Counted from the first letter of the stretch, positions 54,166 to 63,602 are shown. The stretch: 64,000 bases of DNA from JBJXFE01 sp046153875 (GCA_046153875.1 JBJXFE010000056.1:1-64000); one strand, 5' to 3'. Numbers and translations are program-made. The notes: generated by a model not told the origin, from the sequence alone.

Positions 54166-55223
54166 CCGTGCTTGGCCCGCTTCATCTGCGCGTTGCGCCG
54201 GGCGATGAACGCCGAGAGCGGCGGGCCCAGCCAGTCGTGCGTGTTCACCCGCTGGTAGTCGAACCCGAACCCGCGCGCGATCCGCTCGACCTGCTCCAGG
54301 TGCGACCCGATCGCCCGCAGATACCCGTCGCGGATCGAACGCGGGTCCACGCGCAGGCGCGGCTCCCCCTCCATCCCCTCGAACGGCGCGGCGTCCGCGA
54401 ACGCGAACTCGGTCTCCGCTTTGTCGAGCACCTGGAAGATGATCGCGTCGTGCCGCTTATGGCGGACCCGGGCCAGGGCCGCGCGCAGGTACTCGGGATC
54501 GATGAACAGGTCGCTGATGAACGCGATGAGGCAGCGGTTGGTGATCTTGGCCAGGGTCTGGTCCACGACGCGGGCGATGTCCGTCGCGCTGTCGTGCGCG
54601 GCCGCCTGGTAGTGCGTCGCCAGGGCCCCGACGATCTGCCGCCACGTGCCCTGGGCGCTGGAGCGCTTCACCGACGCCCGGATCTCGTCGGCGAAGATCG
54701 TCAGCCCCACGCGGTCGCCCTGGCGGAGCGTGATGTACGCGAGGGCCGCGGCCACCGCCGTCGCGTGGTCGAACTTGCTCCAGTTGGCCCGCCCGTCGGG
54801 GCTGAGGGTGTGCCCCGCGCCCGAGGCCTCCTCGAACGCGCGCGACCCGAACCGCATCGACCCCGAAGCATCCAGCAGGATCATCAGGTCCAGGCTGGTT
54901 TCCTGCTGGTACTGCTTGAGGTGCAGCTTGTCGGAGCGCGCGTACACCTTCCAATCCAGGTGGCGGATGTCGTCGCCGGGAACGTACGGCCGGTGCTGCG
55001 CGAACTCGACGCTGAAGCCCTGGTACGGCGAGCGGTGCGTGCCGCTCATCACGCCCTCGACGATCATCTTGGCCCGCAGCTCGAAGGAGGCCAGGCGGGC
55101 GAGCGTCTGCGGGTGGAGATAGAGGGATGCGTCGGCCTCGGGCAGCGGGGCCGCCGCGGGTCGATCCGGGCGCGGGGCTGCGCTGACCGGCGTGGCTGCG
55201 GGGGTGTTCGCCGGATCGGGCAT
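54162..55223 (-). CDS. DUF58-family protein
   Basis: The 353-residue protein has the DUF58 signature: GTHRSPYQGFSVEFAQHRPY, GDDIRHLDWKVYARSDKL and ETSLDLMILLDASGSM, the last being a VWA MIDAS motif. DUF58 proteins normally sit beside a MoxR AAA ATPase and BatA/VWA proteins; the ATPase gene is absent here. It is the first gene of the operon. TAGGAT lies six bases before the ATG and no ribosome-binding site is seen, so initiation may be leaderless. Confidence 0.85.
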   Translation of the reverse strand: MPDPANTPAATPVSAAPRPDRPAAAPLPEADASLYLHPQTLARLASFELRAKMIVEGVMSGTHRSPYQGFSVEFAQHRPYVPGDDIRHLDWKVYARSDKLHLKQYQQETSLDLMILLDASGSMRFGSRAFEEASGAGHTLSPDGRANWSKFDHATAVAAALAYITLRQGDRVGLTIFADEIRASVKRSSAQGTWRQIVGALATHYQAAAHDSATDIARVVDQTLAKITNRCLIAFISDLFIDPEYLRAALARVRHKRHDAIIFQVLDKAETEFAFADAAPFEGMEGEPRLRVDPRSIRDGYLRAIGSHLEQVERIARGFGFDYQRVNTHDWLGPPLSAFIARRNAQMKRAKHG

Positions 55224-55314
55224 CGGGCAATCCTATCGGGTGCGGGCGTGCCTCGTTCTTTGCCGAAGCGGGCTGAACAGGGTTTGAACCGCGTACCATG
55301 ACCCCGGAGGCCCC

Positions 55315-56250
55315 ATGCCCACGACGATCGCCGTGCCGAGCAAGTTCGGGGCAACTCCCCGGGCGGTCTTCGACCGCAACTGGATCACGCGCCGAATGGT
55401 CCACCACCGCTTCGGGCTCGAGCCGGATGCGGCCGACTTGGGCCCGCTGGCCGAGGTCTGCGGGCGCTGCCCGGCGTGGGTGCAGGCCCAGACCCTCCCC
55501 GAGGACCTGCTCTTCCTGCACGACATGATCCGGTGCGCCCGGCCGAGCCGCGTTGTCGAGATCGGCGTGGCCAGCGGACTCTCCACCTCGATCATCCTGC
55601 ATTCCCTCGCGGCAAACGGCGGGCCGCTCACCGACGAACGCGGCGTGCCGCGCGTCCAGTCCGTGGACATCCTCGCCAGCGTCCCATGGGACCCCAAGAC
55701 CCCGATCGGCGCGGCCGTGCGTGAGGTCGTGCCGGACCTGACGAGCGGGAGCGTGATCCACACCCGCAAGACTTCGATGGACCTGCCGGCGCTGCTCGGG
55801 TCGCTCACCGCCGACTTCGCCTTCGTCGATGGTGCGCACGCGCACCCGTGGCCGGCGCTCGACGCGCTGATGCTCAGCCGCGTGCTGCGCCCCGGCTCGT
55901 GGATGGTGTTGCACGACATCGCGCTCGTGGAGCGGGCGCACATCGAGGCACGCCGCCTGAATCTCGAATCCGTGGACTACGGGGCGCGCGGGGCGGAGTA
56001 CCTCTTCGAGTACTGGCCCGGCGAGAAGCTCCGCGGCGTCGGCGAGTGCTGGAACCTGGCCGCCATCCGGCTGCCCGCCGACGGTTCGTTCGACCCGGCC
56101 TCGCTGCGCGATCTGATCGCCGTGCCTTGGGAAACAGGGCTTGTCTTGCCAGCGATCCACGCGCTCCACGGCTTCGTGGGCGAAGCGGCCACGTTCATCG
56201 GGTCCAACCTGCATCGGGACGATCAGCGGTTGCCCGGGCGTAGCGGGTGA
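55315..56250 (+). CDS. Class I SAM-dependent methyltransferase-like protein
   Basis: The 311-residue protein has a Rossmann core: motif I in SRVVEIGVASGLSTSIIL, an acidic loop near QSVDIL, and DFAFVDGAHAHPWPALDAL, which matches the substrate-side loop of the methyltransferase-24/cephalosporin-hydroxylase type. An N-terminal region with a CGRC pair (residues 49-52) precedes it. GGAGG five bases before the ATG fixes the start. The substrate is unknown. Confidence 0.7.
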   Translation: MPTTIAVPSKFGATPRAVFDRNWITRRMVHHRFGLEPDAADLGPLAEVCGRCPAWVQAQTLPEDLLFLHDMIRCARPSRVVEIGVASGLSTSIILHSLAANGGPLTDERGVPRVQSVDILASVPWDPKTPIGAAVREVVPDLTSGSVIHTRKTSMDLPALLGSLTADFAFVDGAHAHPWPALDALMLSRVLRPGSWMVLHDIALVERAHIEARRLNLESVDYGARGAEYLFEYWPGEKLRGVGECWNLAAIRLPADGSFDPASLRDLIAVPWETGLVLPAIHALHGFVGEAATFIGSNLHRDDQRLPGRSG

Positions 56251-56308
56251 ACGCGCTCCGCTCGAACCGGTCCTGCCCCGTGACGGCCTTCGGTGCCGCG
56301 ATCCGGGC

Positions 56309-56336
56309 TTGTGCCAACCGACGGCCGAAGTAAGAT
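56309..56336 (+). promoter_or_regulatory. Promoter candidate of the propeller-like gene
   Basis: TTGTGC, 16 nt, TAAGAT. The -10 ends six bases before the ATG, so the transcript would be leaderless. Confidence 0.45.
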
Positions 56337-56342
56337 GCAGCC

Positions 56343-58796
56343 ATGGCCGCCGGACGCTGGTTCGATCGCGGGTGTGGAGGGCCAGCGCGCGTGTCTCGGG
56401 TGCTGATCGTCGGAGCGGCACTGGCGATGCCGAGTCCATGCTCGTTCGGCCAATCGTGCCTGCCGCACTGGTCCGGCCAGTTCACCACCGGCGACACGCC
56501 GAACACGCCGAGCGCCTTCACGGAATACGACGACGGGACGGGTACGAAGCTGCACGCCGCGGGGACCGAACCGATCTGGGTGGGGCGCTGGGACGGCGAC
56601 CACTGGACCTACGCCGCGCTGGAGCAGCGCCACCAGGGGGGGAAGTTCACCGAGTACGTGGGCTCCATGGTCTCGTTTGACGACGGCATCGGGCCGCGCC
56701 CCGCGCTCTACGTGGCGGGGCGGTTCGAGAAGGTCAAGGGCGTGGCGGCGTCGAACATCGCGCGCTGGGACGGCGACGCCTGGTCGGCGCTCGGGTCCGG
56801 GATTCAGGGCTGGGGCGTGTACACACAGTGCGTCTTCGACGACGGATCAGGCCCGCGCTTGTACGTCGGCGGAACCTTCACCGGCGCGGGCGGACACCCC
56901 GGCACGGGCATCGCACGCTGGGACGGCGCGCAGTGGGAATCCGTCGGGTCCGGCGCCGTCGGCGGGTCGTACCAGTCCGTGCACGCGATGCGGGTGCACG
57001 ACGACGGCGCCGGCCCCGCGCTCTTCGTCGGAGGCGACTTCGACGCGATGAGCGGCGTGCCCGCGATGAACATCGCGCGCTGGAACGGCGCCTGGACCCC
57101 CGTGGGCGGAGCAGCTCCCGGGATTGTCACGGCACTCGAAACCGTCGCCGACTCCCCGGGACGAGCGCTCTACGCGAACAACATCGGCTCCACAGGGCCC
57201 CTCGCGGGCTTCGGCATGGTGCGCTGGGACGGCGCGAACTGGTCCGGTGTCGCCGGAACGGAAGCAATGACCAACGTCCAGCGCATCGCGGTGCTCGACG
57301 CCGGCGATGGCCCGGCGCTCCACGCGGCCGTGATGTACTTCACCAAGTTCCACATCGGCGGCGAGCTGTTCAAGCGGTCCGGAGCCCGGTGGACAGCGTA
57401 CGGGGCGGGAATCGCGACGTCCGCGCTGACGGCCTTCGACCACGGCGCAGGTCCGCGCCTGCACCACACCGGATTCTGGGAGAACGTGCCGCCCGTGGGC
57501 CAGAACATCACGCACGGATCGCGCTTCCGGGTTTTCGACGCCGGCGCGTGGACGCGCTTCGGACCCGAAGGGTTTCAGGACCCGATCAACACCCTGGAGG
57601 TGATCGACCTCGGCGCGCCGGCGCTCTACGCGGGCGGACCATTCTGGGATGAGAAGGCGATCGCGCCCGCCGGTGTTTTGAAGTGGAACGGGAGCGGCTG
57701 GGAACAGCTGGGCCCGGGAACGCCCCGGACGGTCCGAGCGATCTCACGCTATAACGACGGAACCGGGCCGACCCTGTACGCCGGCGGGGACAGTTGGATC
57801 ATCGGCAAGTACTCGTGGGCGACCGACGACGGGGCGCTGAGCCGCTGGACCGGTACCCGTTGGAGCAAAGTCCCCGGATTCGCGGACGCCAACAGGGTGT
57901 ATGCCCTCTCCGTGTTCAGCGATGGCACGCAGGTCGGCCTCTACGTCGGCGGCGAGTTCACGCAGGCCGGCGGACTGCCCACCGGCTCGATCGCGCGATG
58001 GCGGCAGGGTCAGTGGTCGGCGCTGGGGTTGGGCATCGCGGGGATCGTGCGCGATCTGCTCGTACACGACGATGGTGCCGGATCAAGCCTGTTCGTCGCC
58101 GGTGAGTTCACGTCCGCGGGGGGCGCGCCCGCCCAGTCGATCGCCCGATGGGACGGGCAGGCGTGGCACGCCCTCGGGTCCGGCCTCTACCTCGCGCCCG
58201 GGGCGACGCAGCCGGCTTCCGCACTCACCATGGTCAGGTACGACGAGGGGAGCGGGTCGCGCCTCTACGTCTCGGGGTCGTTCGACCGCGCGGGCGGGGT
58301 GGTCGCCAAGCACATCGCCCGCTGGGACGGGCAGACCTGGTCACCCGTCGGGCTCGGCCTGACCGGTCCCGCCGCCGCGCTGCGTGGGTTCAACGACGGA
58401 ACCGGGTCCGCGCTGTACGCGGCCGGCGCCTTCGGGGCCAGCACGCTCAACGTCCGGAAGTGGACCGGGAGCACCTGGGTCGGCGTCGGCGGAGGGACCA
58501 ACCTCCCGGCCTCGACCATGGCCGTGTTCAACGACGGGTCAGGGCCGGGGCTCTGGTTGGGTGGGCCGTTCGTCGCCGCAAGGAATCGGTCCTCGGGGCG
58601 GGTCGCGAAGTGGACGGGCTGCCCGGCCTGCTTCCCCGACTGCTCCGGTGACGGCGCCCTGACCGTCGCCGACTTCGGGTGCTTCCAGGGCAAGTACGTC
58701 CTGGGCGACCTCTACGCCGATTGCAACGCCAGCGGAGGACTCACCGTGGCAGACTTCGGGTGCTTCCAGACCAAGTACGTGCTGGGGTGTCCGTAG
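56343..58796 (+). CDS. Secreted propeller-like repeat protein with GC-type dockerin-like C-terminus
   Basis: The 817-residue protein has a signal peptide (VLIVGAALAMPSPCSFGQ). The body consists of about 13 repeats of two alternating strands: ARWDGxxWxxLGxG (for example ARWDGDAWSALGSG) and LYVGGxFTxAGG (RLYVGGTFTGAGG). Such repeats build beta-propellers in cell-surface proteins. The C-terminus has two dockerin halves with ADFGCFQ and ends YVLGCP. It is likely to be an extracellular binding protein; no catalytic residues are visible. Confidence 0.75.
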   Translation: MAAGRWFDRGCGGPARVSRVLIVGAALAMPSPCSFGQSCLPHWSGQFTTGDTPNTPSAFTEYDDGTGTKLHAAGTEPIWVGRWDGDHWTYAALEQRHQGGKFTEYVGSMVSFDDGIGPRPALYVAGRFEKVKGVAASNIARWDGDAWSALGSGIQGWGVYTQCVFDDGSGPRLYVGGTFTGAGGHPGTGIARWDGAQWESVGSGAVGGSYQSVHAMRVHDDGAGPALFVGGDFDAMSGVPAMNIARWNGAWTPVGGAAPGIVTALETVADSPGRALYANNIGSTGPLAGFGMVRWDGANWSGVAGTEAMTNVQRIAVLDAGDGPALHAAVMYFTKFHIGGELFKRSGARWTAYGAGIATSALTAFDHGAGPRLHHTGFWENVPPVGQNITHGSRFRVFDAGAWTRFGPEGFQDPINTLEVIDLGAPALYAGGPFWDEKAIAPAGVLKWNGSGWEQLGPGTPRTVRAISRYNDGTGPTLYAGGDSWIIGKYSWATDDGALSRWTGTRWSKVPGFADANRVYALSVFSDGTQVGLYVGGEFTQAGGLPTGSIARWRQGQWSALGLGIAGIVRDLLVHDDGAGSSLFVAGEFTSAGGAPAQSIARWDGQAWHALGSGLYLAPGATQPASALTMVRYDEGSGSRLYVSGSFDRAGGVVAKHIARWDGQTWSPVGLGLTGPAAALRGFNDGTGSALYAAGAFGASTLNVRKWTGSTWVGVGGGTNLPASTMAVFNDGSGPGLWLGGPFVAARNRSSGRVAKWTGCPACFPDCSGDGALTVADFGCFQGKYVLGDLYADCNASGGLTVADFGCFQTKYVLGCP

Positions 58797-58890
58797 CGCC
58801 GCGTGCCACGGGCCTCGCCGCGATCATCCGCCGTCAACCCCGGCCAAACCGGCAAAAACCCTCTATTCAACGATTTTGTTCGGTTTTTAC

Positions 58891-58918
58891 TTGACACCGA
58901 TCAAATGCCAAGTATTCT
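58891..58918 (+). promoter_or_regulatory. Strong sigma70-type promoter, leaderless
   Basis: TTGACA, 16 nt, TATTCT in an unusually AT-rich stretch. The -10 ends nine bases before the ATG, the same geometry as the promoter of the methionine leader ORF. Confidence 0.7.
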
Positions 58919-58927
58919 CTGGGGAGC

Positions 58928-59782
58928 ATGGTCCCCGCACCCGCCATCTCGGAGAGTCGTTGTGACTGCCCGCCGTGCCGGGGCGATCCCGACCCCGACC
59001 ACGACCGCGATCACTCCGCACTCAACGCCCTCGCCCGCGGCGAGGCGAACCTCGCCCTCCAACCCGCCGCCGTCGCCCACTGGGCCCATCGCCCCGATCT
59101 CCACCCCGTGATCGACGCCGCGGTCTGGCTCGAGGAGCGCCGCCGCCGGATCCAGGCCGAAGACGTCATCCACCGGGCCATCGATCAGCTCTCCGCCACG
59201 CTCCGCGCCAAGACCGACCTCACCACCCTCAGCCAACGCATCGAGGTCCGCCGCGCCGCCGTGGCCATGGCCGACCTGGCCATCACCATCCTCTACGGCC
59301 CGCAGCGCTCCCGCTCCCGCACCCCCGCGCCCGCCGTATCAGCCCCCTCCTGTGGCACGGGCGTCGCGTTGACGCGCCGGGGCGAGCCCGTCTCTTCTAC
59401 TCCTGCTCCTACCCCATCTCGTGGCACAGGCGTCCCGGCTACGCGCCGGGGCGAGCCTGTGCCTACACCTTCTACCTGCTCCGCTCACTCTTCCCCCGGG
59501 GCCGTCGCTCCTGCCGCGCCCGCTCCGTTCCATTCCTCCGTCGGGCCCCGCTCCTCCGCGGCCACGGGCCCCGCTCTCGTGCCCGCCGATCAGCCCTCGT
59601 CCGCCGACCTCACCCTCTCAAAGGGTTCACTCCTCCGCGATCCGGAGTTCGCCCGTTTACCCGCCGAGCCTGCTCGCCGTGGTGAGGCGGGCCGAGGCGG
59701 AAGCCCTCAGCGTTCTCTTCGCACAGCCGCGGGCGATGCCGCCCGCCTCCTCGCCCACGCCGGCACCGCCGACACCAGTTGA
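58928..59782 (+). CDS. Hypothetical protein with repeat-derived insert
   Basis: The 284-residue protein has an ordered first half (ALNALARGEANLALQPAAV, DAAVWLEERRRRIQAEDVI, RAAVAMADLAITILYGP) that looks helical. The second half is Pro/Ser/Thr-rich and includes two copies of GTGVxxTRRGEPV, encoded by REP-like hairpin DNA. The N-terminus has four Cys or His residues (CDCPPC) that might bind metal. The family is not recognised. No signal peptide or membrane helix is present. Confidence 0.5.
   Translation: MVPAPAISESRCDCPPCRGDPDPDHDRDHSALNALARGEANLALQPAAVAHWAHRPDLHPVIDAAVWLEERRRRIQAEDVIHRAIDQLSATLRAKTDLTTLSQRIEVRRAAVAMADLAITILYGPQRSRSRTPAPAVSAPSCGTGVALTRRGEPVSSTPAPTPSRGTGVPATRRGEPVPTPSTCSAHSSPGAVAPAAPAPFHSSVGPRSSAATGPALVPADQPSSADLTLSKGSLLRDPEFARLPAEPARRGEAGRGGSPQRSLRTAAGDAARLLAHAGTADTS
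59354..59463. repeat. Two REP-like palindromic units inside a coding gene
   Basis: The second unit (59423-59463) has perfect outer arms GGCACAGGC/GCCTGTGCC and inner arms CCCGGC/GCCGGG around a 5-nt loop. The first (59354-59390) is a diverged copy with shorter arms (CGGGC/GCCCG outside, GCGTC/GACGC inside). Both are read in the same frame. Confidence 0.6.
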
Positions 59783-59963
59783 CGCGCCCCCGGTGCCGCT
59801 CGCGGCTTCGCGCTCGCGGTTCACCCGTCGCGCCCGGCGGCCTTCGAGACGAGCCGAGGCCCGTGAGTTCCGAGCCGAAAAGACGGAGTGCTGGCGTGCC
59901 CGGCCCGGGTGAACCGGGGGCGGGGCTGGGGCGTACCACGGTGCGGCCCGAGGGAGACCACCC

Positions 59964-60662
59964 ATGCCGTTCGCCGCTCGCCCGTTCGCCCGCAAACTGT
60001 GGAAGGACTGGGTCAAGCCCCTCGCGGTGATCCTCGTGGTCTTCGGCACGTTCCGCTCCGCCATTGCGGATTGGAACGACGTGCCGACGGGCTCGATGAA
60101 GCCCACGATCCTCGAGGGCGACCGCATCCTCGTGAACAAGCTGGCGTACGGGCTGCGCGTGCCGTTCACCACGCGATGGATCGCCGCGTGGGGCGGGCCG
60201 GACAGCGGCGAGATCGCCGTGCTGTTCTCCCCCGCCGACGGCAAGCGCCTCGTCAAGCGGATCATCGGCCTGCCCGGCGACACGGTCGAGCTCCGCGGCA
60301 ACGCCCTCATCGTGAACGGCCAGGCCGCGGCGTACGCGGCGCTGGAACAAGCCGTCATCGATCGGCTCGCCGCGAGCGAACGCCCGTCGCACGCCTACGC
60401 CCGCGAGCGGATCGGCGCCGCCTCGCACGCCGTGATGTCCACGCCGGCGGTGGGCGCACGCCGCGACTTCGGCCCGATCACCATCCCGGCCGGTCGGTAC
60501 CTCGTCATGGGCGACAACCGCGACCAGTCGGCCGACTCGCGGGTCTTTGGTCTCGTGCCGCGCCGGCTGATTGTGGGGCGGTCGAGCGCCGTCGCGTTCA
60601 GCCTCGACCGCGAGCACTACCTCCGCCCACGCTGGTCGCGGTTCCTCAAGGCGCTGGACTGA
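59964..60662 (+). CDS. lepB: Signal peptidase I
   Basis: The 232-residue protein has one N-terminal membrane helix (KPLAVILVVFGTFRSAI), the catalytic Ser in VPTGSMKPTILEGDRIL, the catalytic Lys in RLVKRIIGLPGDTVE and the box E motif VMGDNRDQSADSRVFG. It should remove signal peptides of exported proteins such as the GC-dockerin proteins in this window. Confidence 0.9.
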   Translation: MPFAARPFARKLWKDWVKPLAVILVVFGTFRSAIADWNDVPTGSMKPTILEGDRILVNKLAYGLRVPFTTRWIAAWGGPDSGEIAVLFSPADGKRLVKRIIGLPGDTVELRGNALIVNGQAAAYAALEQAVIDRLAASERPSHAYARERIGAASHAVMSTPAVGARRDFGPITIPAGRYLVMGDNRDQSADSRVFGLVPRRLIVGRSSAVAFSLDREHYLRPRWSRFLKALD

Positions 60663-60704
60663 CGCGCGGAAGCGGCCGGGGCGTCGTACTACGCTAAAGG
60701 GCGC

Positions 60705-61268
60705 ATGCGCCCCCCCTCGTATTCCAGCGTGGTCAGCCTCGCCGCCCTCCTGGGCTTCGGTGTCTTCGCCGTCATGCTGGTCACCGGCGCGCCATCCGAG
60801 AATGAATCCCGCCGTATCAACCGCCGCCAGGCCGCCGCGGATCGGCCCCTGCCGCGCCCCACCGACCCGGACGCGATGGAAGCCTGGCTCGCCGGGCGGC
60901 TGGAAGGCCCGAAGCCCCGCCCCTTCGACTGGCTCGACTACGGGCGCAAGCGATCCGCCCAAGGCCGCATCAAGGACGCTGAAGACGCCTGGCGCAACGC
61001 CCAGGTCGGGTACGCCGAGGGCTCGCTGACCAACTTCGCCAGGTTCCGCAGCGCGCCCGAGGCCTGGTGCAACTTCGCCCGCGTCAACGCCCTTGTCGGC
61101 GACTTTGAGGGCGCAATCACGGCCCTGACCAGGGCCGCGGAGGAGGGGTACGCCGACGCGGACCAGGCCGCCGCGGACCCGGAGTTCGAGCCGATCCGGT
61201 CCGACCCGCGCTTCGAGACGGCCCTGAAGCGCATGCGTCAGAACCCGCGCATATTCAACGCGGGATGA
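60705..61268 (+). CDS. Membrane-anchored TPR-like protein
   Basis: The 187-residue protein has an N-terminal membrane helix (VVSLAALLGFGVFAVMLV) and a helical body with WCNFARVNALVGDFEGAITAL and the following TRAAEEGYADADQAAADPEF, DPRFETAL, which is the typical last TPR plus cap of small planctomycete proteins. TACGCT ends nine bases before the ATG, although AAAGGG is also present in that gap. It lies 42 bp behind lepB. Confidence 0.65.
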   Translation: MRPPSYSSVVSLAALLGFGVFAVMLVTGAPSENESRRINRRQAAADRPLPRPTDPDAMEAWLAGRLEGPKPRPFDWLDYGRKRSAQGRIKDAEDAWRNAQVGYAEGSLTNFARFRSAPEAWCNFARVNALVGDFEGAITALTRAAEEGYADADQAAADPEFEPIRSDPRFETALKRMRQNPRIFNAG

Positions 61269-61286
61269 AGCCCGAGCAGGTGCAAT

Positions 61287-61431
61287 CGTGAAGGGGTGAG
61301 CAGGTGAAGCTGGGTGCCGCAGCTCGCGGCGCTTCGCCGCGGCGCCGTGCCGATGTACGACCCGCCACCGCAGCGCTCCCCTTCACCTGCTCACCTCTTC
61401 ACCTGCTCACCTCTTCACCTGCTCACCTCCC
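61287..61431. repeat. Inverted short-period repeats before nuoG
   Basis: GTGAAGGGGTGAGCAGGTGA and, about 75 bp further, several inverted copies of CTTCACCTGCTCACC. The intervening DNA has an additional GC-rich palindrome (GCGGCGCTTCGCCGC). The whole gap between genes is made of these repeats. Confidence 0.6.
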
Positions 61432-61487
61432 CACCGCTCCACCTACGGGCCCCCACGCCCGCCGGCGATCTCCTACGATGCTCCCCC

Positions 61488-63269
61488 ATGCCCTCGATCA
61501 CGATCAACGGCAAGCGCTGCGACTTCACGCCGGGCCAGATGATCCTGCAGGTGGCCAACGCCCACGGGATCGCCGTGCCCCAGTACTGCTACCACGACGG
61601 GCTCAGCATTGTCGCCTCATGCCGCATCTGCCTGGCCGAAGTCTGGGCCCCGAACCCGCGGGCCGGCGGCAAGCTCGAGCCCTATATGGGCGGCAAGCTC
61701 CTGCCCACGTGCCAGACCGCCGCGGCCGACGGCATGGTCGTCTACGCCGACAGCCCCAAGGCCGTGCAGAACCAGAAGGCCGTGATGGAGTACCTGCTCA
61801 TCAACCACCCGCTGGACTGCCCGGTGTGCGACCAGGCCGGCGAGTGCTTCCTGCAGGACTACAGCTACGAGTACGGGCGCGGCGTGTCGCGCTTCGAAGA
61901 GGACAAGGTCAAGAACCCCAAGAAGGACCTGGGGCCGACCATCGTGCTCTACTCCGACCGCTGCATCATGTGCTCGCGGTGCGTCCGCTTCACCCGCGAG
62001 GTCACGGGGACCAGCGAGCTGATGATCCTCGGGCGCGGGAACAAGAACGAGATCGACGTCTTCCCCGGCAAGCCGCTCGACAACCCGCTCTCGGGCAACG
62101 TCGCGGACCTCTGCCCCGTCGGGGCCCTGCTCGACAAGGACTTCCTCTTCGCCCAGCGCGTCTGGTTCCTCAAGGAAACGCCGTCGATCGACGGGATCAC
62201 CGCCAGCGGCGACAACATCTGGGTCCACCACAACGAGGGCAAGGTCTACCGCGTCAAGCCGCGGACCAATCCGGCCGTCAACAAGTGGTGGATCACCGAC
62301 GAGGTGCGGTACGGGTGGAAGTTCGTCCACTCCGAGGACCGCCTGCGGTCGCCGATGCGCCGCCAGTTCAACACCCTCGTCGAGTGCGACTTTAACAGGG
62401 CCTATGGCGCGATCGCGGACGGGTTCAAAGCCGCGAAACGCCTCGCCGCCCTCGTCAGCCCCATGCTCTCGTGCGAGGAAGCCTTCCTGCTGGCGACGCT
62501 GGCGCGGGCGATCGACCCGAAGGCGACGCTGGCCGTGGGACCGATCCCGGTGCGCGGGCAGGACCAGGTCTTCCCGCCGGGCGCGAAGCCGACCGACGCC
62601 AACGCGTTCGTGGTCGCCGCGGAGAAGTGCCCCAACGCCCGCGGCGTGCGCCGCGTGCTCGAGTCCTTCGGCACCAAGGCGCTCGCGTTCGATGAGTTCG
62701 TGCGGGAGCTGGGGAAGGGCGCCTTCGGCGGCGTCATCCTCACCGGCAACTACCCGAGCGAGTGGGCGACCGATGAACTGATGGCGGCGCTGGAAAAGCC
62801 CAGGGGCACAGGGCACAAAGCACAGGGCACGGGCCTGTTCGTGACTCTCATCGACACGCTCTCGTCGCGCCTCACCGACGCGGCCGACGTGGTCCTCCCC
62901 GGCGCGACCTGGGTCGAGAAGTCCGGCACCTTCCAGAACGCCCGCGGCATGCTCCAGGCGTTCGAGCAGGCGATCCCCGTGATCGAGATGGCCAAGACCG
63001 AGGGGCAGATCGCCCTCGACCTGATCTCCGTCGTCGCGGGCTCACCCGCTCCCGCCCCCGCGCCGCAGCGCATCCTCACACCCGCGGCCCCCGGCCGCCT
63101 GCCCGACGGCATGGAGGTCACCGCCCCCCGCGGCGAACTCTTCGACGCCCCCGCGATTCGCCGCCGCATGGCGGCGGCCTCACCTGCGCTCGCGGCCTTC
63201 ACCACCGACGTGACGCTCCCCCCGGCCGAGGCCCCGCGCGAGGCGGATATGGCGATGGTGGAGCTCTAG
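61488..63269 (+). CDS. nuoG: NADH-quinone oxidoreductase subunit G-like protein
   Basis: The 593-residue protein has the [2Fe-2S] ligands Cys34, 45, 48 and 75, the His/Cys cluster in HPLDCPVCDQAGEC, and the [4Fe-4S] motif CIMCSRCVRF with the distant CPVGAL. This N-terminal part is typical of NuoG. The remaining molybdopterin-like region is shorter than in most NuoG proteins and includes an in-frame insert (EKPRGTGHKAQGTG) encoded by GGGCACAGGGCACA-type DNA. TACGAT lies eight bases before the ATG. No other Nuo gene is in the window, so this may be a scattered subunit. Confidence 0.9.
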   Translation: MPSITINGKRCDFTPGQMILQVANAHGIAVPQYCYHDGLSIVASCRICLAEVWAPNPRAGGKLEPYMGGKLLPTCQTAAADGMVVYADSPKAVQNQKAVMEYLLINHPLDCPVCDQAGECFLQDYSYEYGRGVSRFEEDKVKNPKKDLGPTIVLYSDRCIMCSRCVRFTREVTGTSELMILGRGNKNEIDVFPGKPLDNPLSGNVADLCPVGALLDKDFLFAQRVWFLKETPSIDGITASGDNIWVHHNEGKVYRVKPRTNPAVNKWWITDEVRYGWKFVHSEDRLRSPMRRQFNTLVECDFNRAYGAIADGFKAAKRLAALVSPMLSCEEAFLLATLARAIDPKATLAVGPIPVRGQDQVFPPGAKPTDANAFVVAAEKCPNARGVRRVLESFGTKALAFDEFVRELGKGAFGGVILTGNYPSEWATDELMAALEKPRGTGHKAQGTGLFVTLIDTLSSRLTDAADVVLPGATWVEKSGTFQNARGMLQAFEQAIPVIEMAKTEGQIALDLISVVAGSPAPAPAPQRILTPAAPGRLPDGMEVTAPRGELFDAPAIRRRMAAASPALAAFTTDVTLPPAEAPREADMAMVEL

Positions 63270-63335
63270 GAGCTGGCTGTTCCCTCGGGCGGCGGTCCAA
63301 GGGATGCTGCCACCCCGCCGTCTACGATTCGACCG

Positions 63336-63602
63336 ATGTCCCGCACGCTGATCCTCTTCATCGCCATGGGTGCGGTCCTGATCGGGGGGGCCGCGGTCGC
63401 GCTACTCTGGTGGTCGCTCGCGGACAAGTTCTTCCCCGGGGCGGCCCGGTCCACGGGGCAGGGCCTGCGACCGTCGCAGCGCAAGGAGCCGCCCGCCAAG
63501 GCCGTCGTCGTCCGCGAGTTCGAGGGCGACCCGGCCGCGAACGGTCCTCCCACACAGGACTCGCCGGCGAGCGCGCCACCTCCCGATCGGGGCCCGCGAT
63601 GA
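63336..63602 (+). CDS. Small single-pass membrane protein
   Basis: The 88-residue protein has one N-terminal membrane helix (LILFIAMGAVLIGGAAVALLWW) and a Pro-rich, apparently disordered C-terminus. The stop overlaps the start of the TetR gene (ATGA). TACGAT ends seven bases before the ATG. No function can be inferred. Confidence 0.5.
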   Translation: MSRTLILFIAMGAVLIGGAAVALLWWSLADKFFPGAARSTGQGLRPSQRKEPPAKAVVVREFEGDPAANGPPTQDSPASAPPPDRGPR

